Of a stretch of DNA of 64,000 nucleotides, positions 19,201-28,675 are shown one piece after another. The stretch spans positions 1 through 64,000 of the forward strand of contig NZ_JBBCBW010000017.1 of NCBI RefSeq assembly GCF_037204085.1. Reading direction: 5' to 3'. Both the position numbers and the translations under genes were made by a program. The DNA comes from Variovorax sp037204085. Its GTDB lineage: Bacteria > Pseudomonadota > Gammaproteobacteria > Burkholderiales > Burkholderiaceae_C. Under the pieces are notes generated by a model, which was not told the origin of the DNA, did not search any database, and saw only the letters and a list, made by a program, of their open reading frames with translations. Numbering within the stretch: the first letter of the stretch is position 1; each line of letters starts with the position of its first letter.

Positions 19201-22200
19201 ACCACGCGGGTGGCCAACCGGCTCAACCTCACCGGCCCCGCGGTGAGCGTGCACACCGCCTGCTCGACATCGCTGGTGGCCGTGGCGCATGCCTTTCATG
19301 CGCTGCGCACGGGCCAGTGCTACATGGCGCTGGCGGGCGGCGCGTCCGTTACCTGCCCCACGCGCAGCGGCTACCTCTACCAGGAGGGCTCGATGCTCTC
19401 GCCCGACGGCCGCACGCGCAGCTTCGATGCGCAGGCCCAGGGCACCGTGTTCAGCGACGGCGCCGCGGTGGTGCTGCTGAAGCGCCTGGCGGACGCGCAG
19501 GCCGACGGCGACACCATCTACGCGGTGCTGCGCAGTGCCGCTGTCAACAATGACGGCGGCGCCAAGGCGAGCTTTACCGCGCCGAGCGTCGACGGCCAGG
19601 CCGCGGTGATTCGCGCCGCACTGGCTGCGGCCAATGTGGAGGCGCGCAGCATCTCGTATGTAGAAGCGCACGGCACGGCCACGCCAATGGGCGACCCCAT
19701 CGAAGTCGAGGCGCTGACCTGTGCCTATGGCGAGCACACCGATGCACTGGGCTTCTGCGCGCTCGGCTCGCTCAAGAGCAACGTGGGGCACATGGTCACG
19801 GCCGCCGGAGCCGCAGGAATCATCAAGGCGGCGCTGTCGCTTCACCACGAAGCGATTCCGCCGACGGCGCACTTCACCGCGCCGAACCCGTCCATCGACT
19901 TTTCGCGCACGCCCTTCTACGTCACGCCAAGCCTCCAGCCGTGGCCGCGCGCCGCAGAGCCGCGCCGCGCAGGCGTCAGCTCCTTCGGCGTGGGCGGCAC
20001 CAACGCTCACGTCATCGTCGAAGAGGCGCCGCCGCGTCCCGCTTCGCCAATCGCAGTCGGCCCGCAGGTGCTGCCGCTTTCGGCCCGCTCGGAGGCGGCG
20101 CTTGCCGTGGCCGCGGAGCAGCTGGCCGCGCACCTCGATGCAACCCCCGGGCTGCCGCTGGCCGATGTCGCCTACACGCTGGGCGTCGGCCGCAAGGCAC
20201 ACGCGTTCCGGCGCGCGGTGGTGGCCAGCGACGCGGCCGAAGCCGTTGCCGCGCTGCGCGGCAGCGACAGCACATGGCGCGTCAGCGGCCACATCGATTC
20301 GCGCGCGCCGCAGCTGGTGCTGATGTTCCCCGGCCAGGGCGCGCAGTACGCCGGCATGGGCAAGAACCTGTACGCGAACGACCCGGTCTTTGCCGCCGCG
20401 TTCGATGCTTGCGTGAAAGCCTTCGGCAGCGCGCTCGACTTCGACCTGCGCGAACGCATGTTCGAAGGCGAAGCCGATGCGCTGGCCCCCACCGCCGTGA
20501 CGCAGCCCGCCATGTTTACGCTGGAATACGCGCTGGCACGCAGGCTGCTCTCGCTGGGTGCGCGGCCGCATGCGCTGATCGGCCACAGCGTGGGCGAGTT
20601 CGTGGCCGCGGTGCTGGCGGGCGTGATGCGGCTCGAAGACGCCGCCCGGCTCGTCGCTCGCCGCGGCGCGCTCATGCAGGCCCAGCCCGCGGGGGCAATG
20701 CTGTCGGTGCGCCTGGGTGCCGAACAGCTCACGGCCAGGCTCGGCGATTCGCTATCTCTTGCCGCAGACAACGGCCCGACAGCTTGCGTGGCCGCCGGCC
20801 CCTTCGAGGCGATTGCGGCTTTGCAAGTCTCGCTGCAGGAAGAAGACATTCCGAGCCGCCCGCTGCAAACATCGCACGCATTCCACAGCGCAATGATGGA
20901 CGGCGCAGTAGCGCCCTTCGAAGCGCTGGTCAGTGAAGTCGCGCTGCACCCGCCGACGATTCCGATCTATTCGACGCTCACCGGCCGCCTGCTCGAAGAC
21001 GCCGAGGCCACCAGCCCGGCCTACTGGGCCCGCCACCTGCGCGGCACCGTGCACTTTTCGCCGGCCGTGCGCAGCGCCATGGCGCACACGGCGCGGCCGC
21101 TCTTCATCGAGGTCGGCCCCCGCAATGCACTGACCACGCTGGTGCGCCAGCACGGCGCCGGCGAGGTGACGCCGCTGCTGCATGGCGAGCCGGCCGACGA
21201 GGCCCGCACCCTGCGCCTGGCGCTGGCGCGCCTCTGGACATGCGGCGCCGATGTCGAGTTGTCGCGGCTCGCGGTGCGCACTGGCGCGCAGCGGGTTCGC
21301 CTGCCCACCTATCCGTTCGAGCGCAAGCGTTTCTGGGTCGACATCGCGGCCCCCGCAGCAAAGCCGGCCATTCCGCCGGAAGCCGCGCCGCCCGTGCTCG
21401 CCCTTTTCGTACCACCCCCCATTTTGGAGACGACCGTGACAGTTGCTGCAGCGCCCCCGCTACCTGTTTCTTCCACATCCGCTTCGTCGGACGCCTCGCT
21501 CGACGCGCGGTTGCGGTCCTTGTTCGAGGACATCTCCGGCATCGACATGGCCCAGGCGGAGGGGAACGCCGCCTTCAGCGAACTCGGGCTGGACTCGCTC
21601 ACGCTGACGCAGGTCGCCACGCAGATCAAGAAGCGCTTCAAGGTGAACCTGAGCTTTCGCCAGCTCATGGAGAACTACCGCAGCCTCGACGCGCTCGGCG
21701 CATTCCTGCGGGAAAGCCTGCCGCCCGAACCCGTAGCTGCAGTCGCCACTGCGCCGGTAATCGCTCCGGTAGTCACTCCGGTGTCCGCAGCCGTTTTCGC
21801 GCCTGCGGCAACGGCGATCACCGTGCCAGCCGCCGTGCATCCGTCGCCCGTTTTCACGCCGCTGCAAGCCAGCGGAATCGGCGCCACACCACTTGTACAA
21901 CTGGTTACGCAGCAAATGGAATTGATGCGTCAGCAGCTCGCGCTGCTGTCTGGCGCCGGGGCGGAGCTGTCGCATGACGTGGCTGCGCAGGCGGTGCAAC
22001 AGGCAACCCAGCCCGCTGTGCAGGCGGCCATGGCGCAGCCGGTACCCACCTCGCCCGCACTGCCCGCACTGCCCAATGCCGACGAACCCGCCGCAGCCAA
22101 GGAGCCGGTGCGCTACGACGTGACGAAGGCGTTCGGCGCCATCGCGCGCATCCACACGCAGCGCACCGCCGAGCCGAGCGGCCGGCAGAAAGCGCGGCTC

Positions 22201-23670
22201 GCGGCCTTCATGCGCCGCTACGTGGAGCGCACGCAAAAGAGCAAGCAGTTCACCGAAGCCAACCGTCCCCACATGGCCGACCCGCGCGTGGTCAACGGCT
22301 TCCGGCCGATCACCAAGGAGATCACCTACCAGATCGTCATCGAGCGCTCCAAGGGGTCGAAGCTCTGGGACCTGGACGGCAACGAATACGTCGATGCGCT
22401 CAACGGCTTCGGCATGAACATGTTCGGCTGGCAGCCCGACTTCGTACAGGAAGCCGTGCGCCGGCAGCTCGACGAGGGCTATGAGATCGGCCCGCAGCAT
22501 CCGCTGGCCGCCGAGGTCACCGCGCTCATCTGCGAGCTCACGGGCAGCGACCGCGCGGCGCTTTGCAACACCGGCTCCGAGGCGGTCATGGCGGCGCTGC
22601 GCATTGCGCGCACGGTCACGGGGCGCAGCACCGTGGTGGTCTTTACCGGCTCCTACCACGGCACATTCGACGAAGTGCTGGTTCGCGCCGGCAAGGGCGG
22701 CAAGGGCCTCTCGGCCGCGCCCGGCGTGATGAGCGGCATGTTCGGCGACATCCGCGTGCTGGACTACGGCACGCCCGAGGCGCTGGCTTTCATTCGCGAG
22801 AACGCCGACGACCTTGCCGCCGTGCTGGCCGAGCCGGTGCAAAGCCGCCGCCCCGACTTCCAGCCGCGCGAGTTCCTGGAAGAAGTGCGCGCCATTACCG
22901 CGCAAAGCGGTAGCTGCCTGATCTTCGACGAGGTCATCACCGGCTTTCGCGTCGGGCTGGGCGGCGCGCAAGAACTGTTCGGCATACGCGCTGACCTTGC
23001 CACCTACGGCAAGGTGATCGGCGGCGGCTTCCCGGTCGGCGTGATTGCCGGCAAGCGCGAGTTCATGGACGCGCTCGACGGCGGCGCCTGGCAGTACGGC
23101 GACGACTCCATTCCCGGCGTGGGCGTGACGTACTTTGCCGGCACCTTCGTGCGGCACCCGCTCGCGCTGGCCGCGGCCAAGGCATCGCTTACCTACCTGA
23201 AAGAGGCGGGCCCCGTGCTGCAGATCGGGCTCAGCACCAGCACCTGCACCATGGCCGAGGAGCTCACCGCCTGGTGCGCCGAGGTGGGGGCGCCCATCGC
23301 CATCAGGCACTTCGCTTCGCTCTGGCGCGTGAGCTGGCTCGAAGACCATCCGCTGCAAGACCTGCTGTTCGCAATGATGCGCAGCCGCGGCGTGCACATC
23401 CTGGACAACTTCCCGTGCTTCCTCACGAGCGCGCACAGCGCCGAGGACATCGCGACCATCCAGCGCGCATTCAAGGAGTCCGTGGCCGAGATGCAGGAAT
23501 CCGGATTCCTGCCGCGCCGCGCAACGGTCGTCACCGGCTTCGACTACCGCAAGGCCGAGGAAGAGGACGGCTCGGTCCTCGCCCGGGACATCGACGGCCA
23601 GCCCTTCTGGTACGTGCCCGACACCACCTCTTCCCCCAGCCATCTGATCAATGGAAAGGCCACAGCATGA
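16222..23670 (+). CDS. Hybrid NRPS-PKS with aminotransferase domain (A-T-KS-AT-T-AMT)
   Basis: A 2482-aa cytoplasmic megasynthase. Domains by residue: about 1-215, a relic resembling the C-terminal half of a condensation domain without the HHxxxDG motif; about 225-725, adenylation (YTSGSTG, GYGPTE, NGKLDRK); T1 with Ser780 in LGGDS; about 855-1280, ketosynthase with Cys1014 in TACSTS, then EAHGTATPMGD and KSNVGH; about 1375-1690, acyltransferase with Ser1456 in GHSVGEF and HAFH, the malonyl-CoA signature; T2 with Ser1792 in LGLDSL; a Pro/Ala linker with QQMELMRQQLALL; and about 1960-2420, a class III aminotransferase with PLP Lys2264 in TYGKVIGGG. Hand-aligned A-domain pocket D-A-L-W-L-G-G-T-F is close to the valine code. 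The order parallels the beta-amino-acid modules of iturin and microcystin synthases. No KR, DH or TE is present. The stop overlaps the next start (ATGA). Confidence 0.93.
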   Translation: MKLHSVFSVQFEAPQLSLGDLFISLPGSATAERIGSSMAVAPKNLRHWSQWAAAAGQLPDTPFAAAWLLLQARWLGAQQVVLHEASAHPSQAAARHTTLAETFDPAQPASAWLAMLDQKRRQAAEALEADTPESSPSCLWLRGEAVAPSLQAPLHLWLNAASDTPCLHADAAAGLLDAASIEQLLASIADTAADLLSRPDAPLGDIRTLPPADREQQLVAWNTPLAPLDRQLNAAQMFSRQAAATPDAPALAEGDAQMSYSELECRSGQLAQRLQQMGVQTGDAVGLLLDRSMAAVVAQLGVLKAGAAYVPVPTDFPAERIAYMLAEANAQLTIAAPAHRHLVSESMAVLVLDESAEVPDGAEGNAAPASWKAPAIDGESVAYVMYTSGSTGAPKGIEICHRAILRLVVDAGYVDLAPGRAMLHAAPLGFDASTLEVWGPLLNGGCCVIHDERVPTGAGLARTIARHNVHTAWLTAALFNAVIDDNPAHLSGLRHLLTGGEALSVPHVRRALAALPQLALSNGYGPTECTTFAATYRIPAPLPADLRSVPLGRPIKDTVLRVLSPTMALLPTGLVGELCIGGHGLARGYLRQPALTEERFVPDPFGAPGERLYHTGDLARWLPDGTIEFIGRRDGQVKIHGHRIETGEVEAAILAHPAVKNCAVVARPDADGQLSLVAYLVARSQEKLSWEALRAHLAARLPAALVPSAQVWLEQLPVTANGKLDRKALPEPAGDRPDLAQPFEEARNATEQRVCEAFARALRIAKVGRNDNFFDLGGDSMRVLQVLADLQRDSAKPLSTNLFFRYPTPAAMAAQLASAGDAAPAAINRPRTSQAANTSDLQDAVALIATAGRFPGAADVEQFWDNLVAGRDTISFFDDETLDAGVSEALRTDPAYVRARGVIEGIENFDAAFFGIGPKEAALMDPQQRVFLEICWECLERAGYVPDAAPGPVGVYAGMYNASYFQRHVSTRPDLIEAVGEFQVMLANEKDYITTRVANRLNLTGPAVSVHTACSTSLVAVAHAFHALRTGQCYMALAGGASVTCPTRSGYLYQEGSMLSPDGRTRSFDAQAQGTVFSDGAAVVLLKRLADAQADGDTIYAVLRSAAVNNDGGAKASFTAPSVDGQAAVIRAALAAANVEARSISYVEAHGTATPMGDPIEVEALTCAYGEHTDALGFCALGSLKSNVGHMVTAAGAAGIIKAALSLHHEAIPPTAHFTAPNPSIDFSRTPFYVTPSLQPWPRAAEPRRAGVSSFGVGGTNAHVIVEEAPPRPASPIAVGPQVLPLSARSEAALAVAAEQLAAHLDATPGLPLADVAYTLGVGRKAHAFRRAVVASDAAEAVAALRGSDSTWRVSGHIDSRAPQLVLMFPGQGAQYAGMGKNLYANDPVFAAAFDACVKAFGSALDFDLRERMFEGEADALAPTAVTQPAMFTLEYALARRLLSLGARPHALIGHSVGEFVAAVLAGVMRLEDAARLVARRGALMQAQPAGAMLSVRLGAEQLTARLGDSLSLAADNGPTACVAAGPFEAIAALQVSLQEEDIPSRPLQTSHAFHSAMMDGAVAPFEALVSEVALHPPTIPIYSTLTGRLLEDAEATSPAYWARHLRGTVHFSPAVRSAMAHTARPLFIEVGPRNALTTLVRQHGAGEVTPLLHGEPADEARTLRLALARLWTCGADVELSRLAVRTGAQRVRLPTYPFERKRFWVDIAAPAAKPAIPPEAAPPVLALFVPPPILETTVTVAAAPPLPVSSTSASSDASLDARLRSLFEDISGIDMAQAEGNAAFSELGLDSLTLTQVATQIKKRFKVNLSFRQLMENYRSLDALGAFLRESLPPEPVAAVATAPVIAPVVTPVSAAVFAPAATAITVPAAVHPSPVFTPLQASGIGATPLVQLVTQQMELMRQQLALLSGAGAELSHDVAAQAVQQATQPAVQAAMAQPVPTSPALPALPNADEPAAAKEPVRYDVTKAFGAIARIHTQRTAEPSGRQKARLAAFMRRYVERTQKSKQFTEANRPHMADPRVVNGFRPITKEITYQIVIERSKGSKLWDLDGNEYVDALNGFGMNMFGWQPDFVQEAVRRQLDEGYEIGPQHPLAAEVTALICELTGSDRAALCNTGSEAVMAALRIARTVTGRSTVVVFTGSYHGTFDEVLVRAGKGGKGLSAAPGVMSGMFGDIRVLDYGTPEALAFIRENADDLAAVLAEPVQSRRPDFQPREFLEEVRAITAQSGSCLIFDEVITGFRVGLGGAQELFGIRADLATYGKVIGGGFPVGVIAGKREFMDALDGGAWQYGDDSIPGVGVTYFAGTFVRHPLALAAAKASLTYLKEAGPVLQIGLSTSTCTMAEELTAWCAEVGAPIAIRHFASLWRVSWLEDHPLQDLLFAMMRSRGVHILDNFPCFLTSAHSAEDIATIQRAFKESVAEMQESGFLPRRATVVTGFDYRKAEEEDGSVLARDIDGQPFWYVPDTTSSPSHLINGKATA

Positions 23671-26600
23671 ACGCCGTTCTTCGCCCCCCCGTCGCCGCGG
23701 GCCTTATCGAATGCGTCATTCCGACGACTGAATCGCAGCGCGAAGTCTGGCTCGGCGCAACGATGAGCACCGAAGCTTCGCTCTCGTACAACGAATCGGT
23801 GCTGCTGCGCCTGCGCGGCTCGCTCGACCGCGATGCCATGGCGCGTGCCGTGGCCCGGCTCGTCGAGCGCCACCAGTCGCTGCGCGCCACGGTTTCGCCT
23901 GACGGCACCTGCATGCTGGTCGGCCGTCCGCCCGAAGACCCGATGGAGCAAAGGGACCTGAGCGGCCTTTCGCCCGAGGCCCGGGCACAGGCGCTGAAGG
24001 ACGCGCACGACACCGCGGTGTGCACGCCTTTCTCCTTGGAGCAAGGCCCGCTGTTCCGGGCCGTGCTTTACCGGCTTGGCGATGCCGAGCATGAACTTGT
24101 CATGTCGGCGCACCACGTGGTCTGCGACGGCTGGTCCTGGGTGGTCATTACCGAGCAGCTCGGCCATCTGTATGCCGAGCAAACAGGCAACGGCCTGCGG
24201 CTCAAGCCCGCGCCAACCTATGCGAGCTTTGCGTCGGAAGAAGCCGCCGAAGCCGCGCATCCCGACATGCAGGTGCATGTGGACTACTGGCTGGAGCGCT
24301 TTCCCGGCGGTACCCTGCCCGTGATCGAGCTCCCGCTCGACCACCTGCGCCCCGCCACGCGCACCTTCAGCTCGCGCCGCGCCGAGCGGCTGCTCGACCG
24401 CCGCCTGGTGACCGCGCTGCGCTCGATGAGCGCGAAGACCGGCGCCAGCCTGTTCGCGGGCCTGCTCACAGGCTTCGTCGCCACGCTGCACCGCCTCACC
24501 GGGCAGGACGACATCGTGGTCGGCATTCCGGCGTCGGGCCAGATCGCGCGCGACATGCCCGACCTGGTGGGCCACTGCGTCAACCTGTTGCCGCTGCGCC
24601 TTGCCGCGCACGGGCAGATGCGCTTCGACGCGCTGCTGGGCGAATGCAGCACCGCCGTGCTCGATGCTTTCGATCACCAGGCGCTCACCTACGGCGCGCT
24701 GCTGGGCAAGCTTGCGCTGCAGCGCGACCCGAGCCGCCTGCCGCTGGTGAGCGTGGTGTTCAACGTCGACCCCGACGTCGCCAGCAGCACGCAGGCCTTC
24801 ACAGGCCTGGACGTCACGCAGGACACCATTCCCCGCCAGTACGAGAATTTCGAACTCTTCCTGAACCTGCGCCCGCTCGACGGCGGCCTGCAGATCGAGG
24901 CGCAATACAACACCGACCTGTTCGACGAAGCCACCGTTCAGCGCTGGCTCGACATGTTCGAATGCGTGCTCCGCTCGGCTGCACGCAACCCGGGCGAAGC
25001 CGTCGGCCGGCTCGAGGTGCTCTCGCCGGAGGGCGCGCAAGAGCTCATCGCGCTGCAGCCGCCGCCCACCGCGCTGGAAGGCGCGCCGCATGCGCTCTCA
25101 CGCTTCCTGGCGCGCGTGCCGCTGCAGCCTGACCGCCCCGCGGTGCGCGACGGCGCGCGAGTCTTCACCTATGCCGAGCTCGATGCGCAGTCCAACCGGC
25201 TTGCGCGTGCATTGCGCGAGCGCGGCGTGCGGCGCGGCCAGCATGTGGGCCTGTGCCTGGAGCGCAGCCTCGAGATGGTCCTTGCAATGGTCGCCGTTCT
25301 GAAGGCGGGCGCCGCCTACGTGCCGCTCGACCCCGCGTTTCCGCAGGCCCGGCTCGACCACTACGCCAAGGATGCAAGCCTCAGCCTGCTGCTGACCTCG
25401 TCGGACATTGCCGCGGCGCCGCGCAACTGGCGCGACGGCGCGGCCGAGCAGGTGTTCGAGATCGACCGCGACAGCGCCTGGCAACAGGCCTCGGGCGATC
25501 CCCTGCCCGCGAGCGAAGACGACGCCGGCCCGGACGACCCTGCCTATGTGATCTACACCTCCGGCTCCACCGGCCTTCCCAAGGGTGTGTCCGCGCGGCA
25601 CGCATCGGTGGCCAACCTGCTGCAGTGGATGCTGAGAAAGTCCGGCATGAACGCCAGCGACCGCATTGCCGCGGTGACCACGCTGTCGTTCGACATGGCG
25701 GTGCCGGACCTGCTGCTGCCGCTGGCCGTGGGCGCCGAGATCGTGATGGTGCAGCGCGAACTGGCCATGGACGGCGTGCGCCTGAGCACGCTGCTCCAGG
25801 AAGAGCGGATCAATTTCCTGCAGGCCACGCCCGGCATGTGGCAGCTGCTGCTCGACGCCCAATGGCCGGGCGCGCCGGGCTTTCGCGGCTGGATCGGCGG
25901 CGAGCCGCTGCGCCCGAGCTTTGCGCTTGCGCTGTGCGAGCGTCTTTCGGAGCTCTGGAACGGCTATGGACCGACCGAAACCACGGTGTACTCGACGGCC
26001 TGGCTGGTCGACCCGAAGGCCGTTGCATCGCGCGGCGTGTCCATCGGCCACCCGGTGGACAACACCGAGATCTGGATTCTCGACGCCGACCTGCAGCCCT
26101 GCCCCATCGGCGTGCCCGGCGAAATCTGCATTGCCGGCGACGGCCTCTCGCAAGGCTACATCGACCGGCCCGAGCTCACCGCCGAGCGCTTCGTCACCGC
26201 CCGCATCTTCGGCACCGCCAAGCGGCTGTACCGCACCGGCGACCGGGGCCGCTGGCGCAACGACGGGCTGATCCAGCACCTGGGCCGGCTCGACTTCCAG
26301 CTCAAGGTGCGGGGCTACCGCATCGAGCCCGGCGAGATCGAGGCGCGCTGCCGCGAGGTGGCCGGCGTTTCGCGCTGCGTGGTCGTGGCGCGCGAAGACA
26401 GCCCGGGCGACGTGCGCCTGGTGGCCTATCTTGCGCTCACGCCCGGCGTCGAATTCGATCAGGACGCGCTGATGGCGCACCTGCGCGAACACCTGCCCGC
26501 CTTCATGCTGCCGCAGCACGTGGTGGCGCTGAAGACGCTGCCCACGCTGCCCAACGGCAAGGTCGACCGCGTTTCGCTGCCGCCGCCGCAGGCCGTCTCG

Positions 26601-28670
26601 CGCGACGAGGCACGTCGCGGCGCGGGCCCGCGCACCGATTGCGAACGCAAGGTGCTCGCGACCATGGAAAAGGTGCTGAGCCTGCCCGGCCTGGACATGC
26701 GGGACGACTTCTTCGCCATGGGCGGCCATTCGCTGCTGGCTTCGCGCCTCACAACACTGCTGAGCCGCGAGTTCAAGATCACGCTGCCGCTGCGCTCGCT
26801 GTTCGAGGCGCCCACGGCCGAAAAGCTGGCCGCGGTGGTCGAGGGCCTGCAAAGCGCGGGCTCTCTCGCACAGGCGCCGCTGCCCTGCCGCATCAACCGC
26901 AAGACGGCGCCGCTCACCCCGTCGCAGGAACGCATCCGGTTCATGGAGGACCTGCATCCCGGCCGCTCGGTCTACAACGCGCCCGCCGCCCAGCGCCTGA
27001 CCGGCAATTTCGATGCGCAGCGTTTCGAGGCCGCGTTCAGGGAAATCATTCGCCGCCAGCCGGCCCTGCGCACCCGCATGGCGACCGATCCGCACACCGG
27101 GCAGCCGGTGCAGGCGATGTCGGAGGCAGTGGACTTCGAGCTGCCTTTCATCGACCTGCGCAACCTGCCGGCCGACCAGCGCGAAGCCGAGCTGGCCGAT
27201 CGCATGCAGGAGCTTGCCGACCGGCCGATCGACATTCACCGCGCGCCCATGATGCATGCGGCGGTGTTCCAACTCGATGCGCATGAGCATGTGTTCGTGT
27301 TCGTGCCGCACCACCTGATCTGGGACGGCTGGTCGTTCGACCTGCTCCAGCGCGAGCTCTCCGCCATCTACGACGCGGCGGAACGCGGGCGCCCGCACGG
27401 CCTGCCCGCACTTGCCACCACGCACGGCGACTATGCCGAATGGCAGGCCAACTGGATGAACGAGCCCGGCTTCCAGGAGCAGCTCGACTTCTGGCTCAAG
27501 CGCTTCGCCGACGCGCCGATGCCGCGCCTGCCCAACACCGACATGCCGCGGCGCTCGGGCAAGAGCGGCCAGGGCGGCGCGCAGTGGATCCGTGTCGACC
27601 TTTCGACCACGCAGCAGTTGCGCAAGGTTGCCCGCGACATGGACGTGACGCTGAGCATGCTGACCTTCGGCATCTATGCGCTCACCATGAGTCGGGTCAT
27701 CGGCTCGGAGTCGATCGTCATCGCCAACCCGGTGCGCGGCCGCCAGCAGCCCGAGACCGAAGACGTGATGGGCTTCTTCAACAACGTGCTGCCGGTCTCT
27801 CTGCAGGTCGGCCTGGACCAGCCGCTCGCCGAATTCATGCGCTACGTGAAGCGCGAGCTGCTGTCGATCATGAACTACCAGCAGGTGCCGTTCGAGCGGC
27901 TCATGGCGGAGCCCGCCCTGGGCGCCCGCATCCGCGCGGTCGGCCCTTACCAGACGATGTTCTCGTTCCAGGACGCACGCGACCGCGCACGGCGCCTGGG
28001 CAGCCTGCAAACCCGCCAGCTGCACCTGATGCAGCACGGCGCCACCGACGACATCGGCATGTGGCTGATGGACAAGCCGCACGGGCTGGAGGGCGCGCTG
28101 AACTACAACGCGGACATCTACCTGCGCGAAACCGGGGCACACCTGCGCGACCGCTACCTGGAGTTGCTGCAACGGGCCGCCGCGCATCCCGAAGCCACGC
28201 TGGCCGAACTGTCCAGCGAAGAGGGTTCGCCCAGCGCCGTCTACCTGCGCAGGCTCGCCGCGGTAGATCCGGCCAAGGCTTCGGCACCGGCCAATGGCAG
28301 CGCCGCCGTTCCGAAGGCGGACGAAACGCTCCTTAACCCGGAGCACGCCCGCCTCGCGCAGATCTGGGCCTCGGTGATCGGCATCGACGTCAACGACATC
28401 CGCCCGACCGACAACTTCTTCGACCTGGGCGGGGATTCGCTGCTCGTGCTGCGGGCGCTGCAGCAGACCGAGCAGACGCTGGGCTACCGCGTGCAGTCGC
28501 GCCGCTACCTGTTCGAGAACCTCGGCCAGATTGCCGCCTCCGCCCGCGAAGCGCATGACAGCGCCGAGCTGTCGGAGCTCGCGCCGCTGGCCATGGGCAA
28601 CCTCAAGACCGGTGCGCGCGGCGAGGGCCTGCTCAGCCGCACCTTCGGCGGCTGGCTGCGCAAGGAGTAA
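23667..28670 (+). CDS. NRPS subunit (C-A-T-C-T), no thioesterase
   Basis: A 1667-aa nonribosomal peptide synthetase that should act after the hybrid subunit. Domains: C1 about 12-460 with HHVVCDG (His150, Asp154); adenylation about 475-985 with YTSGSTG, GYGPTE and NGKVDR; T with Ser1022 in GGHS; C2 about 1085-1510 with HHLIWDG (His1216, Asp1220); final T with Ser1591 in LGGDS. The hand-aligned A pocket reads about D-M-P-Q-W-G-G-V-Y, which I cannot match to an amino acid. The last C-T pair has no adenylation domain, so its carrier must be loaded in trans or be idle. There is no TE or reductase, so release must be by the terminal C domain or a separate enzyme. The ATG overlaps the previous stop by four bases; SD AAGGAG for the next gene is at its 3' end. 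Confidence 0.93.
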   Translation: MNAVLRPPVAAGLIECVIPTTESQREVWLGATMSTEASLSYNESVLLRLRGSLDRDAMARAVARLVERHQSLRATVSPDGTCMLVGRPPEDPMEQRDLSGLSPEARAQALKDAHDTAVCTPFSLEQGPLFRAVLYRLGDAEHELVMSAHHVVCDGWSWVVITEQLGHLYAEQTGNGLRLKPAPTYASFASEEAAEAAHPDMQVHVDYWLERFPGGTLPVIELPLDHLRPATRTFSSRRAERLLDRRLVTALRSMSAKTGASLFAGLLTGFVATLHRLTGQDDIVVGIPASGQIARDMPDLVGHCVNLLPLRLAAHGQMRFDALLGECSTAVLDAFDHQALTYGALLGKLALQRDPSRLPLVSVVFNVDPDVASSTQAFTGLDVTQDTIPRQYENFELFLNLRPLDGGLQIEAQYNTDLFDEATVQRWLDMFECVLRSAARNPGEAVGRLEVLSPEGAQELIALQPPPTALEGAPHALSRFLARVPLQPDRPAVRDGARVFTYAELDAQSNRLARALRERGVRRGQHVGLCLERSLEMVLAMVAVLKAGAAYVPLDPAFPQARLDHYAKDASLSLLLTSSDIAAAPRNWRDGAAEQVFEIDRDSAWQQASGDPLPASEDDAGPDDPAYVIYTSGSTGLPKGVSARHASVANLLQWMLRKSGMNASDRIAAVTTLSFDMAVPDLLLPLAVGAEIVMVQRELAMDGVRLSTLLQEERINFLQATPGMWQLLLDAQWPGAPGFRGWIGGEPLRPSFALALCERLSELWNGYGPTETTVYSTAWLVDPKAVASRGVSIGHPVDNTEIWILDADLQPCPIGVPGEICIAGDGLSQGYIDRPELTAERFVTARIFGTAKRLYRTGDRGRWRNDGLIQHLGRLDFQLKVRGYRIEPGEIEARCREVAGVSRCVVVAREDSPGDVRLVAYLALTPGVEFDQDALMAHLREHLPAFMLPQHVVALKTLPTLPNGKVDRVSLPPPQAVSRDEARRGAGPRTDCERKVLATMEKVLSLPGLDMRDDFFAMGGHSLLASRLTTLLSREFKITLPLRSLFEAPTAEKLAAVVEGLQSAGSLAQAPLPCRINRKTAPLTPSQERIRFMEDLHPGRSVYNAPAAQRLTGNFDAQRFEAAFREIIRRQPALRTRMATDPHTGQPVQAMSEAVDFELPFIDLRNLPADQREAELADRMQELADRPIDIHRAPMMHAAVFQLDAHEHVFVFVPHHLIWDGWSFDLLQRELSAIYDAAERGRPHGLPALATTHGDYAEWQANWMNEPGFQEQLDFWLKRFADAPMPRLPNTDMPRRSGKSGQGGAQWIRVDLSTTQQLRKVARDMDVTLSMLTFGIYALTMSRVIGSESIVIANPVRGRQQPETEDVMGFFNNVLPVSLQVGLDQPLAEFMRYVKRELLSIMNYQQVPFERLMAEPALGARIRAVGPYQTMFSFQDARDRARRLGSLQTRQLHLMQHGATDDIGMWLMDKPHGLEGALNYNADIYLRETGAHLRDRYLELLQRAAAHPEATLAELSSEEGSPSAVYLRRLAAVDPAKASAPANGSAAVPKADETLLNPEHARLAQIWASVIGIDVNDIRPTDNFFDLGGDSLLVLRALQQTEQTLGYRVQSRRYLFENLGQIAASAREAHDSAELSELAPLAMGNLKTGARGEGLLSRTFGGWLRKE

Positions 28671-28675
28671 CGATC

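Noticed and set aside
17095..20586. Open frame of 1163 codons on the minus strand, opposite the NRPS-PKS
   Set aside because: High-GC codon bias on the plus strand keeps the complementary frame open. The translation is His/Arg/Ala-rich without domains, while the plus frame has full A, T, KS and AT motifs.
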